From positions 1 through 13,393 of the forward strand of contig CAZKMQ010000015.1 of the NCBI GenBank assembly GCA_964554065.1: a DNA stretch of 13,393 nt, in the 5' to 3' direction. Origin of the DNA: CAZKMQ01 sp964554065 (GTDB lineage Bacteria > Patescibacteriota > Patescibacteriia > Magasanikbacterales > JBBTQS01). The position numbers were made by a program, and so were the translations under genes. Position 1 is the first letter of the stretch; each line of letters begins with the position of its first letter. Under the pieces are notes generated by a model. The model made no database searches and was not told where the DNA came from. It saw only the letters and a list, made by a program, of their open reading frames with translations. Positions 1 through 6,466 of this stretch are shown piece by piece.

Positions 1-1
1 T

Positions 2-472
2 CTTAATGATTCCAAAGTAAGTGGATATATTTCTTTAAAATCTAAAGATATTTACGAAGAGTTCACTCATGTTATGACAGCTATTGCCGGACGCGAACTT
101 GAAAACAAAAACCTCACTCCTCTACTGGATATTGAAGCACAACTTACCATTGAGCAAGTGGATTGGGATTTGTGGAATACACTTGAACGGTTTGCGCCAT
201 TTGGTATTGGAAATCCTGAACCAAAATTCCTAGCCAAGAATATTCAGATTATAGACATACAATCACTTGGTGCAACTGGCAAACACATGCGTTTGCTTGG
301 CAAGCATCCTGAAAGTGAGAAAGTACAAAAGTTCATTGCATTTTTCTGTAGCGCGTGGTTAGAAGAATTTAAGGTTCGTGATATAGTGGATATAGTTTTT
401 GAACTAGGAATTAATGAATGGAACGGCAGAAAAGAACTGCAATTAAAAATCGTTGATATTAGAAAGATATGA
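2..472 (+). CDS. recJ: RecJ single-stranded-DNA exonuclease, C-terminal part (5' end outside window)
   Basis: The reading frame is open from the left edge, so only about the last 156 residues are present and the true start lies outside. An internal ATG at 74 is not the start, because the frame continues upstream as coding-like sequence. The segment carries the RecJ hallmark RFAPFGIGNPEPKF, followed by a Gly-Lys-His stretch (GATGKHMRLLGKH) and a beta-rich end typical of the RecJ OB-fold, which sits C-terminal to the DHH/DHHA1 catalytic core. RecJ degrades single-stranded DNA 5'->3' in recombinational and mismatch repair. The catalytic DHH motifs are not in the window, so activity cannot be judged. 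The stop TGA (470-472) overlaps the ATG of rnhA by 4 nt (ATGA), which indicates co-transcription and translational coupling. Confidence 0.9.
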   Translation, partial: LNDSKVSGYISLKSKDIYEEFTHVMTAIAGRELENKNLTPLLDIEAQLTIEQVDWDLWNTLERFAPFGIGNPEPKFLAKNIQIIDIQSLGATGKHMRLLGKHPESEKVQKFIAFFCSAWLEEFKVRDIVDIVFELGINEWNGRKELQLKIVDIRKI

Positions 473-867
473 AACTTTTGATTTATACAGACGGCGGCGC
501 ACGCGGCAATCCCGGACCTGCTGCAACCGGAGTTTATATTACTGATGAACAAGGAACTGTGGTCGATGAGTATGGCGAATATTTAGGTGAACAAACAAAT
601 AACTTTGCTGAATACTCCGCACTCATCTCAGCACTCAAGCGCGCTGTTGAACTTGGTGCTAAAGAAGTAGATTGTTATTTAGATTCCAAACTTGTTGTTG
701 AGCAAATGAAACAAAACTGGCGCGTAAAAGAAAAGACTTTGCAAAAATTATTTGTTCAATGTTACAACGCGGCGCAAAGTTTTGAAAAAATTACATTTAA
801 TCACATTCGCCGAGAAAAAAATACCAAATCTGATGCTTGGGTGAATAAGACGTTGGACGCGCTGTAA
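469..867 (+). CDS. rnhA: Ribonuclease HI
   Basis: This 132-aa protein is a compact bacterial-type RNase H fold that cleaves the RNA strand of RNA-DNA hybrids such as R-loops and lagging-strand primers. The carboxylate set is visible: D8 in YTDGGARGNPGPA, E48 in NNFAEYS, D72 in YLDSKLV, and D122 in KNTKSDAWVN. H112 (NHIRRE) matches the usual catalytic-loop histidine position. The last motif reads S-D-A-W-V-N where many homologues have A-D-x-L-A-N, but the acidic residue is kept. It is slightly shorter than the roughly 155-aa E. coli enzyme and resembles the short RNase HI type of many Gram-positives and CPR bacteria. The start overlaps the recJ stop by 4 nt, giving a repair/replication pair. 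Only a weak purine stretch precedes the ATG, consistent with coupling. Confidence 0.93.
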   Translation: MKLLIYTDGGARGNPGPAATGVYITDEQGTVVDEYGEYLGEQTNNFAEYSALISALKRAVELGAKEVDCYLDSKLVVEQMKQNWRVKEKTLQKLFVQCYNAAQSFEKITFNHIRREKNTKSDAWVNKTLDAL

Positions 868-890
868 TCCAAATAGATTATATAAAAGAA

Positions 891-918
891 CCTCGTCAGC
901 AACAAGTTGCTGACGAGG
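891..918. terminator. Intrinsic terminator hairpin between convergent genes
   Basis: A perfect 13-bp inverted repeat lies between the convergent rnhA and the 256-aa gene: CCTCGTCAGCAAC (891-903), loop AA, and GTTGCTGACGAGG (906-918). On the minus strand the hairpin is followed by TTCTTTTATA, a fair T-tract, so it best serves the leftward 256-aa gene. On the plus strand it is followed by AAAAGTTG, which lacks a T-tract, so termination of recJ-rnhA here is less certain. Confidence 0.75.
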
Positions 919-930
919 AAAAGTTGAAAT

Positions 931-952
931 TTCAGGAATGTTAAATCCTGAA
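931..952. repeat. Small inverted repeat downstream of the 256-aa gene
   Basis: TTCAGGA (931-937) and TCCTGAA (946-952) form a 7-bp stem around an 8-nt loop. It lies just past the stop codon of the leftward gene and before the strong 13-bp hairpin. It may add to 3'-end structure. It has no T-tract and no independent role can be shown. Confidence 0.4.
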
Positions 953-960
953 GATTGAAG

Positions 961-1731
961 TTAACACTCCCGGCGAGAGGCCGAACCAAAATCCGGATAA
1001 GCATTGCCACCCCAGCAACAGCGCAACCCCGGTCTGTCGCGCCACAAGCGCAGCTGCGCGCAGCCCTCGCGACCGCCAGAACGAACAGAGCTCGGCAGGT
1101 CAATGCAGTGATCCTTGAGCACATCCGGATTCTGCGCAAAGATGGCCAGACCTTCCATGGCGTTCAGACCGATCTCGCCTGATTTGGCGAACTGTTTTCG
1201 GCAAGTCTTCACAGATTTGTTGCAGTTCTGTTTGCCATCTTGGCACCACATCCAGTACACGTCTTCTTTGACTTTGTGTTTTGGATCGTGTGAAACGAGT
1301 GTGTTGGTGTTACCGCTGAAAGTAACACCAAGCAGTTCACAGACTGCGACCAATCCACCGAGGTTGTTATCGCGCGCGATGCGCGCGTCAACCAGGATCA
1401 GCTTGAAGTGCTCAGGAAGGTCTTGCGGTCGTTCGGGTATTTCCGGAATCGTTTCCAGATACTGCTCAAACGACTCACAGCCGATCACATCACCAAAACC
1501 TTTGTCCCACAGTCGTTTAGCTTGGATTCTACGCTGTTCTTCAGCGCGAATGCCTGGCAGTTCTGAATTGAAAATGCGGCCGCCCTTTCTTGTTCCAGCC
1601 ACACCACAGTCAGTCAGACGCTTGATCAGCGCCTCAACTTCAGTTGCGATTCCAGGTTCGTCGCGCTTCAAGCGCGCTTTTTGGATTTCATGTAGCTGTG
1701 CCACATGACCCAAATCCATTAAACTACTCAT
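961..1731 (-). CDS. Uncharacterised patescibacterial protein, 256 aa, GC-rich
   Basis: No function is assigned. The start is well supported: GGAGGT followed by AAAAAA precedes the ATG, one of only two or three good SDs in the window, and a promoter-like pair lies about 100 nt upstream. No signal peptide or TM segment is visible, so it is probably cytosolic. The N-terminal part (1-75) is charged and helical. The middle holds VYWMWCQDGKQN (about 157-168), a basic Cys-containing patch (CNKSVKTCRKQF), then GLNAMEGLAIFAQNPDVLKDH. The last 40 or so residues are rich in Gly, Arg, Trp and Cys and finish YPDFGSASRREC. From memory, a family with the QDG...EGL...P.VL..H.IDL...GSASR pattern occurs in many copies in Patescibacteria genomes; I cannot verify that here. 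The gene is visibly richer in G+C than its neighbours, especially its last 200 bases. A 197-aa open frame on the opposite strand is a shadow. Confidence 0.75.
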   Translation of the reverse strand: MSSLMDLGHVAQLHEIQKARLKRDEPGIATEVEALIKRLTDCGVAGTRKGGRIFNSELPGIRAEEQRRIQAKRLWDKGFGDVIGCESFEQYLETIPEIPERPQDLPEHFKLILVDARIARDNNLGGLVAVCELLGVTFSGNTNTLVSHDPKHKVKEDVYWMWCQDGKQNCNKSVKTCRKQFAKSGEIGLNAMEGLAIFAQNPDVLKDHCIDLPSSVRSGGREGCAQLRLWRDRPGLRCCWGGNAYPDFGSASRREC

Positions 1732-1834
1732 TTTTTTACCTCCATCATTTGGTATCCGTAGAAGCAGGGGTTAGCCACAACTTTGGTTCACCGCAGACAG
1801 TTTTTACTGATACAAAAAGTGCACTAGTATGTGA

Positions 1835-1862
1835 ACTATACATGATCTTGAAATATTATCAA
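1835..1862 (-). promoter_or_regulatory. Candidate sigma70-type promoter for the 256-aa gene
   Basis: Read on the minus strand, TTGATA (1862-1857) and TATAGT (1840-1835) are separated by 16 bp. Each differs from the TTGACA/TATAAT consensus at one position. Transcription would start near 1828, giving a leader of about 95 nt before the GGAGGT-preceded ATG at 1731. This is inferred from sequence only. Confidence 0.5.
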
Positions 1863-1877
1863 GCTATGGATTACGCC

Positions 1878-1915
1878 GGCGCACCCCAATGCCAAGCATT
1901 GGGGTTTGACGCGCC
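1878..1915. repeat. Strong palindrome in the 1732-1927 intergenic region (REP-like or terminator)
   Basis: ACCCCAATGC (1883-1892) and GCATTGGGGT (1896-1905) pair perfectly around a 3-nt CAA loop. An outer stem GGCGC (1878-1882) with GCGCC (1911-1915) is separated from the inner stem by a one-sided bulge TTGAC (1906-1910). It lies 13 bp past the stop of the leftward five-TM gene and just upstream of the candidate promoter of the 256-aa gene. There is no T-tract on either side, so it is not a textbook terminator. Transcript-end protection or a dispersed REP-like repeat are the alternatives. Confidence 0.6.
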
Positions 1916-1927
1916 ATCTAGTCAATC

Positions 1928-2500
1928 TTATTCGTGTTCAGCCGTACTCCTTCGTCTGCGATGGTGATGTCCTTCTTGAAACAAAATCATTGCTACAACC
2001 GGTAAGATCAACCACAAGAATCTGGACATGTCGCTAAGGAAAAATTTTCTGGTGAATGGTGTGAGAACAGTGAGTGCATCAGCCGGTAAGAATGAAAGCA
2101 CAATACTGATAAGCAATCCCACATGTAACACACTCATGATTGTCGCTTGCGCCCAATTACTTCTCCGCCGCCTGCGTATGCCATCTAATGCTTCAGACAA
2201 TGCACTGCGCGATAATATGAAAAAGAAAATTATAAATAATCCCACGAAAATTGAAAACCTCAAACCAAATCCTTGAATATCAATTTGCGCGGTGAAGTTT
2301 TGTAGAAATGGTGTGTTCCCAACAATCGCGAGCGCCATGTACAATCCAACCATGATTACAATTATTCTGTCTCGACCAAGTGAAATACCATATAAAAACG
2401 CTGCAACAATAAAAAAGATCCAAATGAAAAGATCCCAGGTCGGTGCAGACCAGTTAATGGTTTGAAATAAACTATTCGCAGCGTCGAGCGCTCCCTCCAT
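1928..2500 (-). CDS. Hypothetical five-TM membrane protein, 190 aa
   Basis: I do not recognise a named family. Hydrophobic segments lie at about residues 23-41, 46-62, 78-98, 118-140 and 157-175, with arginine-rich loops (IRRRRRS at 108-114) that should face the cytoplasm. The C-terminus is a short polar tail, EGHHHRRRRSTAEHE, with three His and four Arg in a row. The general layout loosely recalls CvpA/colicin-V-production-type small membrane proteins, but no diagnostic motif is seen. The ATG at 2500 has no SD before it; a GGAGGG follows the ATG inside the coding sequence. A TATAAT lies only 20 bp upstream, so the transcript leader would be about 13 nt. The gene lies after the dnaJ terminator and is probably its own unit. 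Confidence 0.75.
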   Translation of the reverse strand: MEGALDAANSLFQTINWSAPTWDLFIWIFFIVAAFLYGISLGRDRIIVIMVGLYMALAIVGNTPFLQNFTAQIDIQGFGLRFSIFVGLFIIFFFILSRSALSEALDGIRRRRRSNWAQATIMSVLHVGLLISIVLSFLPADALTVLTPFTRKFFLSDMSRFLWLILPVVAMILFQEGHHHRRRRSTAEHE

Positions 2501-2520
2501 ATTGTTTTGAGTATATTACT

Positions 2521-2549
2521 ATTATAGATCAAAAAACTGACTTTCGCCA
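2521..2549 (-). promoter_or_regulatory. Possible promoter for the five-TM gene, short leader
   Basis: On the minus strand a perfect TATAAT occupies 2526-2521. The hexamer 17 bp further upstream (TGGCGA, 2549-2544) matches TTGACA at only three positions and lies inside the dnaJ terminator stem. Initiation would fall near 2514, leaving about 13 nt before the ATG and no SD. The -10 is good and the -35 is weak, so this is tentative. Confidence 0.35.
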
Positions 2550-2556
2550 GTTTTTT
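2531..2556 (-). terminator. Intrinsic terminator of the heat-shock operon
   Basis: Read on the minus strand, AAAAAACTGGC pairs with GTCAGTTTTTT (11 bp, one G-T wobble) around a GAAA tetraloop. It begins two bases after the dnaJ TGA. The A-tract/T-tract symmetry means it could work in both directions. A stable GNRA loop and the T6 run make it a convincing end for the hrcA-dnaJ transcript. Confidence 0.88.
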
Positions 2557-2558
2557 GT

Positions 2559-3620
2559 TCATAACTCTTGCTCAAATTCTTCAAGTAACTTCTTAGCACG
2601 CCGATTCAAACGCTTTGGAATGTCCACCTCTACACGTACATATAAATCTCCACGGTTTGCTACTCCTCTGCCGCGAACACGAAATAATGTTCCAGACTGG
2701 GTTCCTGAAGGAATCTTTAACTTTACGCTCCCATCTACAGTTACCACATCAACAGTATCACCAAGTGCTGCTGTTGAATATTTCACATATTCAGTAATGC
2801 GCAGGTCATATCCATCACGCTCAAACCGATCATCTTTTTCAACATGCACCCGAACATACAAATCACCTGCCGGACCTTTTTTAAGTGATGCTTCTCCCTT
2901 GCCAGTGAACTTAATCGTATTACCTTCTGCAATTCCTGCTGGAATGTGCGTTGTAATTTCAACAGTGCGCTTCTCCACTCCGGTTCCACGACAATGTTTA
3001 CAAATCTTGTCCGGAATATTTCCCTGACCAGAACATGCGTCACATTCACGTGCAGTTTGAATGTTTCCCAGTATTGTTCTTTGCATCTGTGTAATCTGTC
3101 CTGACCCACTACAGGTTGAACACTGATTTGAATTTGAACCAGGTTCAGCGCCAGATCCACTACACACACTACAATCATCTCCTTTGTGAAGTGTAATTAT
3201 CTTTTCCGCACCCAAAATTGACTCTGCAAACGTGATAGTTAAATCAACAACTATGTCCTGACCTTTGTTTCGCGCGCCACGACGTCCACCTCCACCACCG
3301 AACATGCCGCCAAAGATATCTCCAAGGTCTTCAAAGTTAACATTAAAACCACCTTGATGACCACCGCCACCAAAACCACCAAATGGACCGCCCGCTCCAC
3401 CGGTTCCATCAAAAGCAGACGAACCAAACTGATCATACTGCTGGCGCTTTTGTGCATTACCAAGAACCTGGAATGCTTCGTTCACTTCTTTAAACTTGGC
3501 TTCATCGCCACCATCCTTGTCCGGATGATACTTATGCGCCATTCGGCGGTAGGCTTTTTTAATTTCAGCCTCTGATGCTGACTTATCTACGCCAAGGGAT
3601 TTATAGTAGTCTTTTGACAT
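2559..3620 (-). CDS. dnaJ: Chaperone protein DnaJ (Hsp40)
   Basis: Full-length type I DnaJ, 353 aa; it delivers unfolded clients to DnaK and stimulates its ATPase. The J-domain spans residues 3-68 with the essential HPD at 32-34. A Gly/Phe-rich linker follows (about 71-115, many GGFGG-type repeats). The zinc-binding region has all four CxxCxGxG repeats: C150/C153, C167/C170, C193/C196 and C207/C210. The C-terminal beta-sandwich domains run to the end (GDLYVRV appears twice). The length is a little below the usual 370-380 aa. The ATG abuts the dnaK stop with no spacer and only a weak GAAGAA lies upstream, so translation is probably coupled to dnaK. It is the last gene of the operon and is followed at once by the terminator. 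Confidence 0.97.
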   Translation of the reverse strand: MSKDYYKSLGVDKSASEAEIKKAYRRMAHKYHPDKDGGDEAKFKEVNEAFQVLGNAQKRQQYDQFGSSAFDGTGGAGGPFGGFGGGGHQGGFNVNFEDLGDIFGGMFGGGGGRRGARNKGQDIVVDLTITFAESILGAEKIITLHKGDDCSVCSGSGAEPGSNSNQCSTCSGSGQITQMQRTILGNIQTARECDACSGQGNIPDKICKHCRGTGVEKRTVEITTHIPAGIAEGNTIKFTGKGEASLKKGPAGDLYVRVHVEKDDRFERDGYDLRITEYVKYSTAALGDTVDVVTVDGSVKLKIPSGTQSGTLFRVRGRGVANRGDLYVRVEVDIPKRLNRRAKKLLEEFEQEL

Positions 3621-5573
3621 TTATGCTTTTGGTTCTTCATCAATTACTTCTCCTTCTACCACATCATCGCCGTCTTTCTTTTCTTCCGCTGGTGCATCTC
3701 CACCCTCCGCCGGTTTCTGCGCTGCTGCATCAGCCTGTTGCTTTTGCTGATACATTGCTGCACCAACCTTTTGTGCAGCCTCACCAAGTGCGTCTGATGC
3801 TTTCTTAATTGCATCAGTATCTTCGCCGTCTTTTACAGCCTTCAAAGCATCCAACTTTTCTTGTACCAGCTTTTTGTCTTCTTCCGGCACAGTCACATCT
3901 TTATTTTCTTCAGCTTCTTTCATTAATTTCTCTGTGGTGTACACAAGCGTATCTGCAGTATTGCGAATATCAATCTGCTCGCGCTTTTTCTTATCATCAG
4001 CTGCGTGAGTTTCTGCATCAGCTTTCATTTTCTCAATATCTTCTTTACTCAAACCTGATGAAGCTTCAATGCGAATTGACTGTTCTTTGTTCGTAGCTTT
4101 ATCTACTGCCTTAACATTTACAATTCCGTTTGCATCAATATCAAACGTAACTTCAACTTGTGGGATGCCGCGCGGTGCTGGTGGCAAACCATCCAAGATA
4201 AATCGCCCCAACGTATTATTGTCTGCTGCCATCTCACGCTCACCTTGCAAAACATGAATTTCAACTGACGGCTGATTGTCCGCAGCAGTAGAGAAAATCT
4301 GTGACTTGCTTGTTGGAATCGTGGTATTGCGCTCAATAAGCTTTGTACTTACACCACCCAGAGTTTCAATTCCTAAAGACAACGGCGTCACATCAAGTAG
4401 CAAAATATCTTTTCCAAGATCACCTTGCAATTGTCCGGCTTGAATTGCAGCACCTGATGCTACAACTTCGTCTGGGTTCACACCCATGTGCGGCTTCTTA
4501 GCAAAGAACTCTTCCACTTTATTCTGCACCAATGGCATACGAGTCATGCCACCAACCAGGATTACTTCGTCAATTTCTGAAGTTGACAAACCTGCGTCTT
4601 GCAATGCTTTGCGACACGGCTCCAAAGACTTAGTCACCAAATCATCAACCAGCTCTTCAAGCTTAGCACGTGTGATTTTCATCACCATGTGCTTTGGTCC
4701 GGTAGCGTCTGATGTAATAAACGGCTGATTGATTTCTGTTTCAGCGGCGCTGCTTAACTCAATCTTTGCTTTTTCCGCAGCTTCCTTAATACGTTGCAAT
4801 GCCAATGGATCTGCAGACAAATCTACACCTTGGTCCTTTTTGAACTCTGCCAAAATCCAATCCATAATTCGCACATCAAAGTCATCACCACCCAAATGTG
4901 TGTTACCATTTGTTGCGCGAACCTCAACCGTGTTCTGATTTGCTTCCGCGTCATGAGCAACTTCAAGAATTGAAACATCAAATGTTCCTCCACCCAAATC
5001 ATACACTGCAATCTTTTGATCTTGATTCTTATCAAAACCATACGCAAATGCAGCAGCAGTTGGCTCATTAATCACACGAGATACCTTAAGTCCTGCGATC
5101 TCACCGGCGTCTTTTGTAGCCTGACGCTGTGCATTATCAAAATACGCAGGAACTGTAATAACAGCTTCCTCGATCTTTTCACCAAGACGCTCTTCTGCAT
5201 CAGCCTTGAGCTTTCCAAGAACCATTGCGGCAATTTCCTGTGGTGTGTGCTCTTTATCACCAAGCACAATTTTCAACCCTTCTCCAGCCTTTACTACTTT
5301 ATATGGCAAAGACTTAATCGCGTCTTGCACTTCTTTGTCTTCCCAACTGCGACCGATTAACCGCTTAATAGAAAACAATGTGTTCTCAGGATTAGTAACT
5401 GACTGGCGCTTTGCAATTTGCCCAACCAAACGCTCGCCAGTCTTTGACACAGCGACCATTGATGGTGTGGTACGATTTCCTTCTTTGTTTTCAAGGATCT
5501 TTGGACTTCCACCTTCCATGATGGCAACAGCTGAATTAGTGGTTCCAAGATCAATTCCGAGAATTTTTGGCAT
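3621..5573 (-). CDS. dnaK: Chaperone protein DnaK (Hsp70)
   Basis: Full-length Hsp70, 650 aa; an ATP-driven chaperone that binds exposed hydrophobic segments with help from DnaJ and GrpE. The three Hsp70 signatures are present: GIDLGTTNS at 6-14, YDLGGGTFDVS at 191-201, and VILVGGMTRMP at 337-347. The interdomain linker LLLDVTPLSL is at 391-400. A substrate-binding domain follows, with a helical lid and a Gln/Ala-rich then acidic tail ending EGEVIDEEPKA. No domain is missing. The start is 6 nt past the hsp20 stop and the upstream sequence is A/T only with no SD, so ribosomes probably arrive by coupling or an A/U-rich start region. It is co-regulated from the CIRCE promoter upstream of hrcA; no second CIRCE is seen before dnaK. 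Confidence 0.98.
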   Translation of the reverse strand: MPKILGIDLGTTNSAVAIMEGGSPKILENKEGNRTTPSMVAVSKTGERLVGQIAKRQSVTNPENTLFSIKRLIGRSWEDKEVQDAIKSLPYKVVKAGEGLKIVLGDKEHTPQEIAAMVLGKLKADAEERLGEKIEEAVITVPAYFDNAQRQATKDAGEIAGLKVSRVINEPTAAAFAYGFDKNQDQKIAVYDLGGGTFDVSILEVAHDAEANQNTVEVRATNGNTHLGGDDFDVRIMDWILAEFKKDQGVDLSADPLALQRIKEAAEKAKIELSSAAETEINQPFITSDATGPKHMVMKITRAKLEELVDDLVTKSLEPCRKALQDAGLSTSEIDEVILVGGMTRMPLVQNKVEEFFAKKPHMGVNPDEVVASGAAIQAGQLQGDLGKDILLLDVTPLSLGIETLGGVSTKLIERNTTIPTSKSQIFSTAADNQPSVEIHVLQGEREMAADNNTLGRFILDGLPPAPRGIPQVEVTFDIDANGIVNVKAVDKATNKEQSIRIEASSGLSKEDIEKMKADAETHAADDKKKREQIDIRNTADTLVYTTEKLMKEAEENKDVTVPEEDKKLVQEKLDALKAVKDGEDTDAIKKASDALGEAAQKVGAAMYQQKQQADAAAQKPAEGGDAPAEEKKDGDDVVEGEVIDEEPKA

Positions 5574-5579
5574 AATTTT

Positions 5580-6005
5580 TTATTTATTTTTCTTAATATC
5601 AATTGTAATTTTTTTCGCCTCCTTAGACTCTGTCTTTGGTGCGGTAATCTTTAGCACACCTTGTTCAAACTCTGCGCTGATCTTTTCCGCATCCACTTCT
5701 TTTGGCAAACGCAGTGCGCGGTGAAATGATCCGGTGCGAACCTCTTTACGATAATAATTTTTCTCATCCACTTCGCGCTCTTTGTTGCTCTCACCGGAAA
5801 TTATTAAAGTACTTCCCTCAACATTTACTTTCACATCATTTACATCCATTCCGGCAAGAGGTGTTTCAATCACAACCGCATCTTTTGTTTCATAAACATC
5901 AACCGCCGGAATAAAACTTTGCTCCGGCACGCGACTCATCTGCCGCATCATGCGATCCATTCCATCGAACGGATCTACGAGTGGTGACCATTTAATAATA
6001 GGCAT
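5580..6005 (-). CDS. Small heat-shock protein, Hsp20/alpha-crystallin family
   Basis: A 141-aa Hsp20 holdase that binds unfolding proteins without ATP and hands them to DnaK/DnaJ. The N-terminus (PLVDPFDGMDRMMRQM) is the usual short helical arm. The alpha-crystallin domain covers roughly 33-125 with VDVYETKDAVVIETPLAGM, then ISGES and YYRKEVRTGSFHRALRLP. The A-x-x-x-x-GVL signature appears as AEFEQGVL (111-118). A C-terminal I-x-I-type anchor is seen as ITIDI (133-137). It sits between grpE and dnaK: 10 nt after grpE and 6 nt before dnaK. This placement puts it under HrcA/CIRCE control along with its refolding partners. No SD precedes the ATG. Confidence 0.95.
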   Translation of the reverse strand: MPIIKWSPLVDPFDGMDRMMRQMSRVPEQSFIPAVDVYETKDAVVIETPLAGMDVNDVKVNVEGSTLIISGESNKEREVDEKNYYRKEVRTGSFHRALRLPKEVDAEKISAEFEQGVLKITAPKTESKEAKKITIDIKKNK

Positions 6006-6015
6006 ATTTTTGCGG

Positions 6016-6465
6016 TTAGTTCTTAATAACGATTACTTTTGCCGGGCGGATCACTGATTCGCCATGGCAATATCCTTTTTGCGCGACACGTATGATAATA
6101 TCGTCGTCACCTTCACCTTCTTCGCTTCCTACAATTTCGTGCAACATTGGATCGGCAAGGCCTTCGGCTTCAATTTCCGTCAATCCTAGATCAGTGAGCA
6201 CTGCATCAGCTTGTTTGCGAATATGTTCCATTCCTTGTAACCATGCTTTGACTTGTTTATCTTCAGTTTCTGGAACATGATCAAATGCCGCGGCAAAATT
6301 ATCTATCATTGGAAGCAGAACATGAGCTGTGTGCGTCACACTTTGCGTGCGCATTTGTTGACGTTGTACTGACAAATCTTTTTGCAAATTCTGATAATCA
6401 GCTGACGCGCGCTTCCAATTATTTAAATATTCTTCGCACAATTTTTTCAATTCTTTTTTATCCAT
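6016..6465 (-). CDS. grpE: Nucleotide-exchange factor GrpE
   Basis: A 149-aa GrpE, which releases ADP from DnaK. The N-terminal half is a long coiled coil (about 1-60) containing the family pattern YQNLQKDL...LLPMIDNFAAAFDH. The C-terminal beta-wing carries the GrpE signature in diverged form: LTDLGLTEIEAEGLADPMLHEIVG (90-113), where homologues usually have FDPxxHEAV, then IIRVAQKGYCHGESVIRPAKVIV. It is shorter than the 180-200 aa of many homologues because the disordered N-terminal extension is missing. The ATG begins 1 nt after the hrcA TAA, and no SD is evident, so coupling is likely. Confidence 0.95.
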   Translation of the reverse strand: MDKKELKKLCEEYLNNWKRASADYQNLQKDLSVQRQQMRTQSVTHTAHVLLPMIDNFAAAFDHVPETEDKQVKAWLQGMEHIRKQADAVLTDLGLTEIEAEGLADPMLHEIVGSEEGEGDDDIIIRVAQKGYCHGESVIRPAKVIVIKN

Positions 6466-6466
6466 A

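Noticed and set aside
1115..1708. Long plus-strand open frame (197 codons) opposite the 256-aa gene
   Set aside because: It is a GC-driven shadow. The minus-strand frame has a strong SD, a promoter-like pair and a following terminator, and its protein has ordered motifs; the plus frame has none of these.
1732..1927. Riboswitch or small RNA in the 196-bp intergenic region
   Set aside because: Only the palindrome and a promoter-like pair are visible; no known aptamer pattern or second structured element was found.
3290..3420. Repeated CCACC/GCCACC tracts resembling a tandem repeat
   Set aside because: These are the Gly codons of the DnaJ Gly/Phe-rich linker read from the opposite strand, not an independent repeat.
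5206..5724. Plus-strand open frame of 172 codons across dnaK and hsp20
   Set aside because: It lies antisense to two certain genes and crosses their boundary, with Cys/Ser/Phe-rich low-information sequence typical of an antisense shadow.
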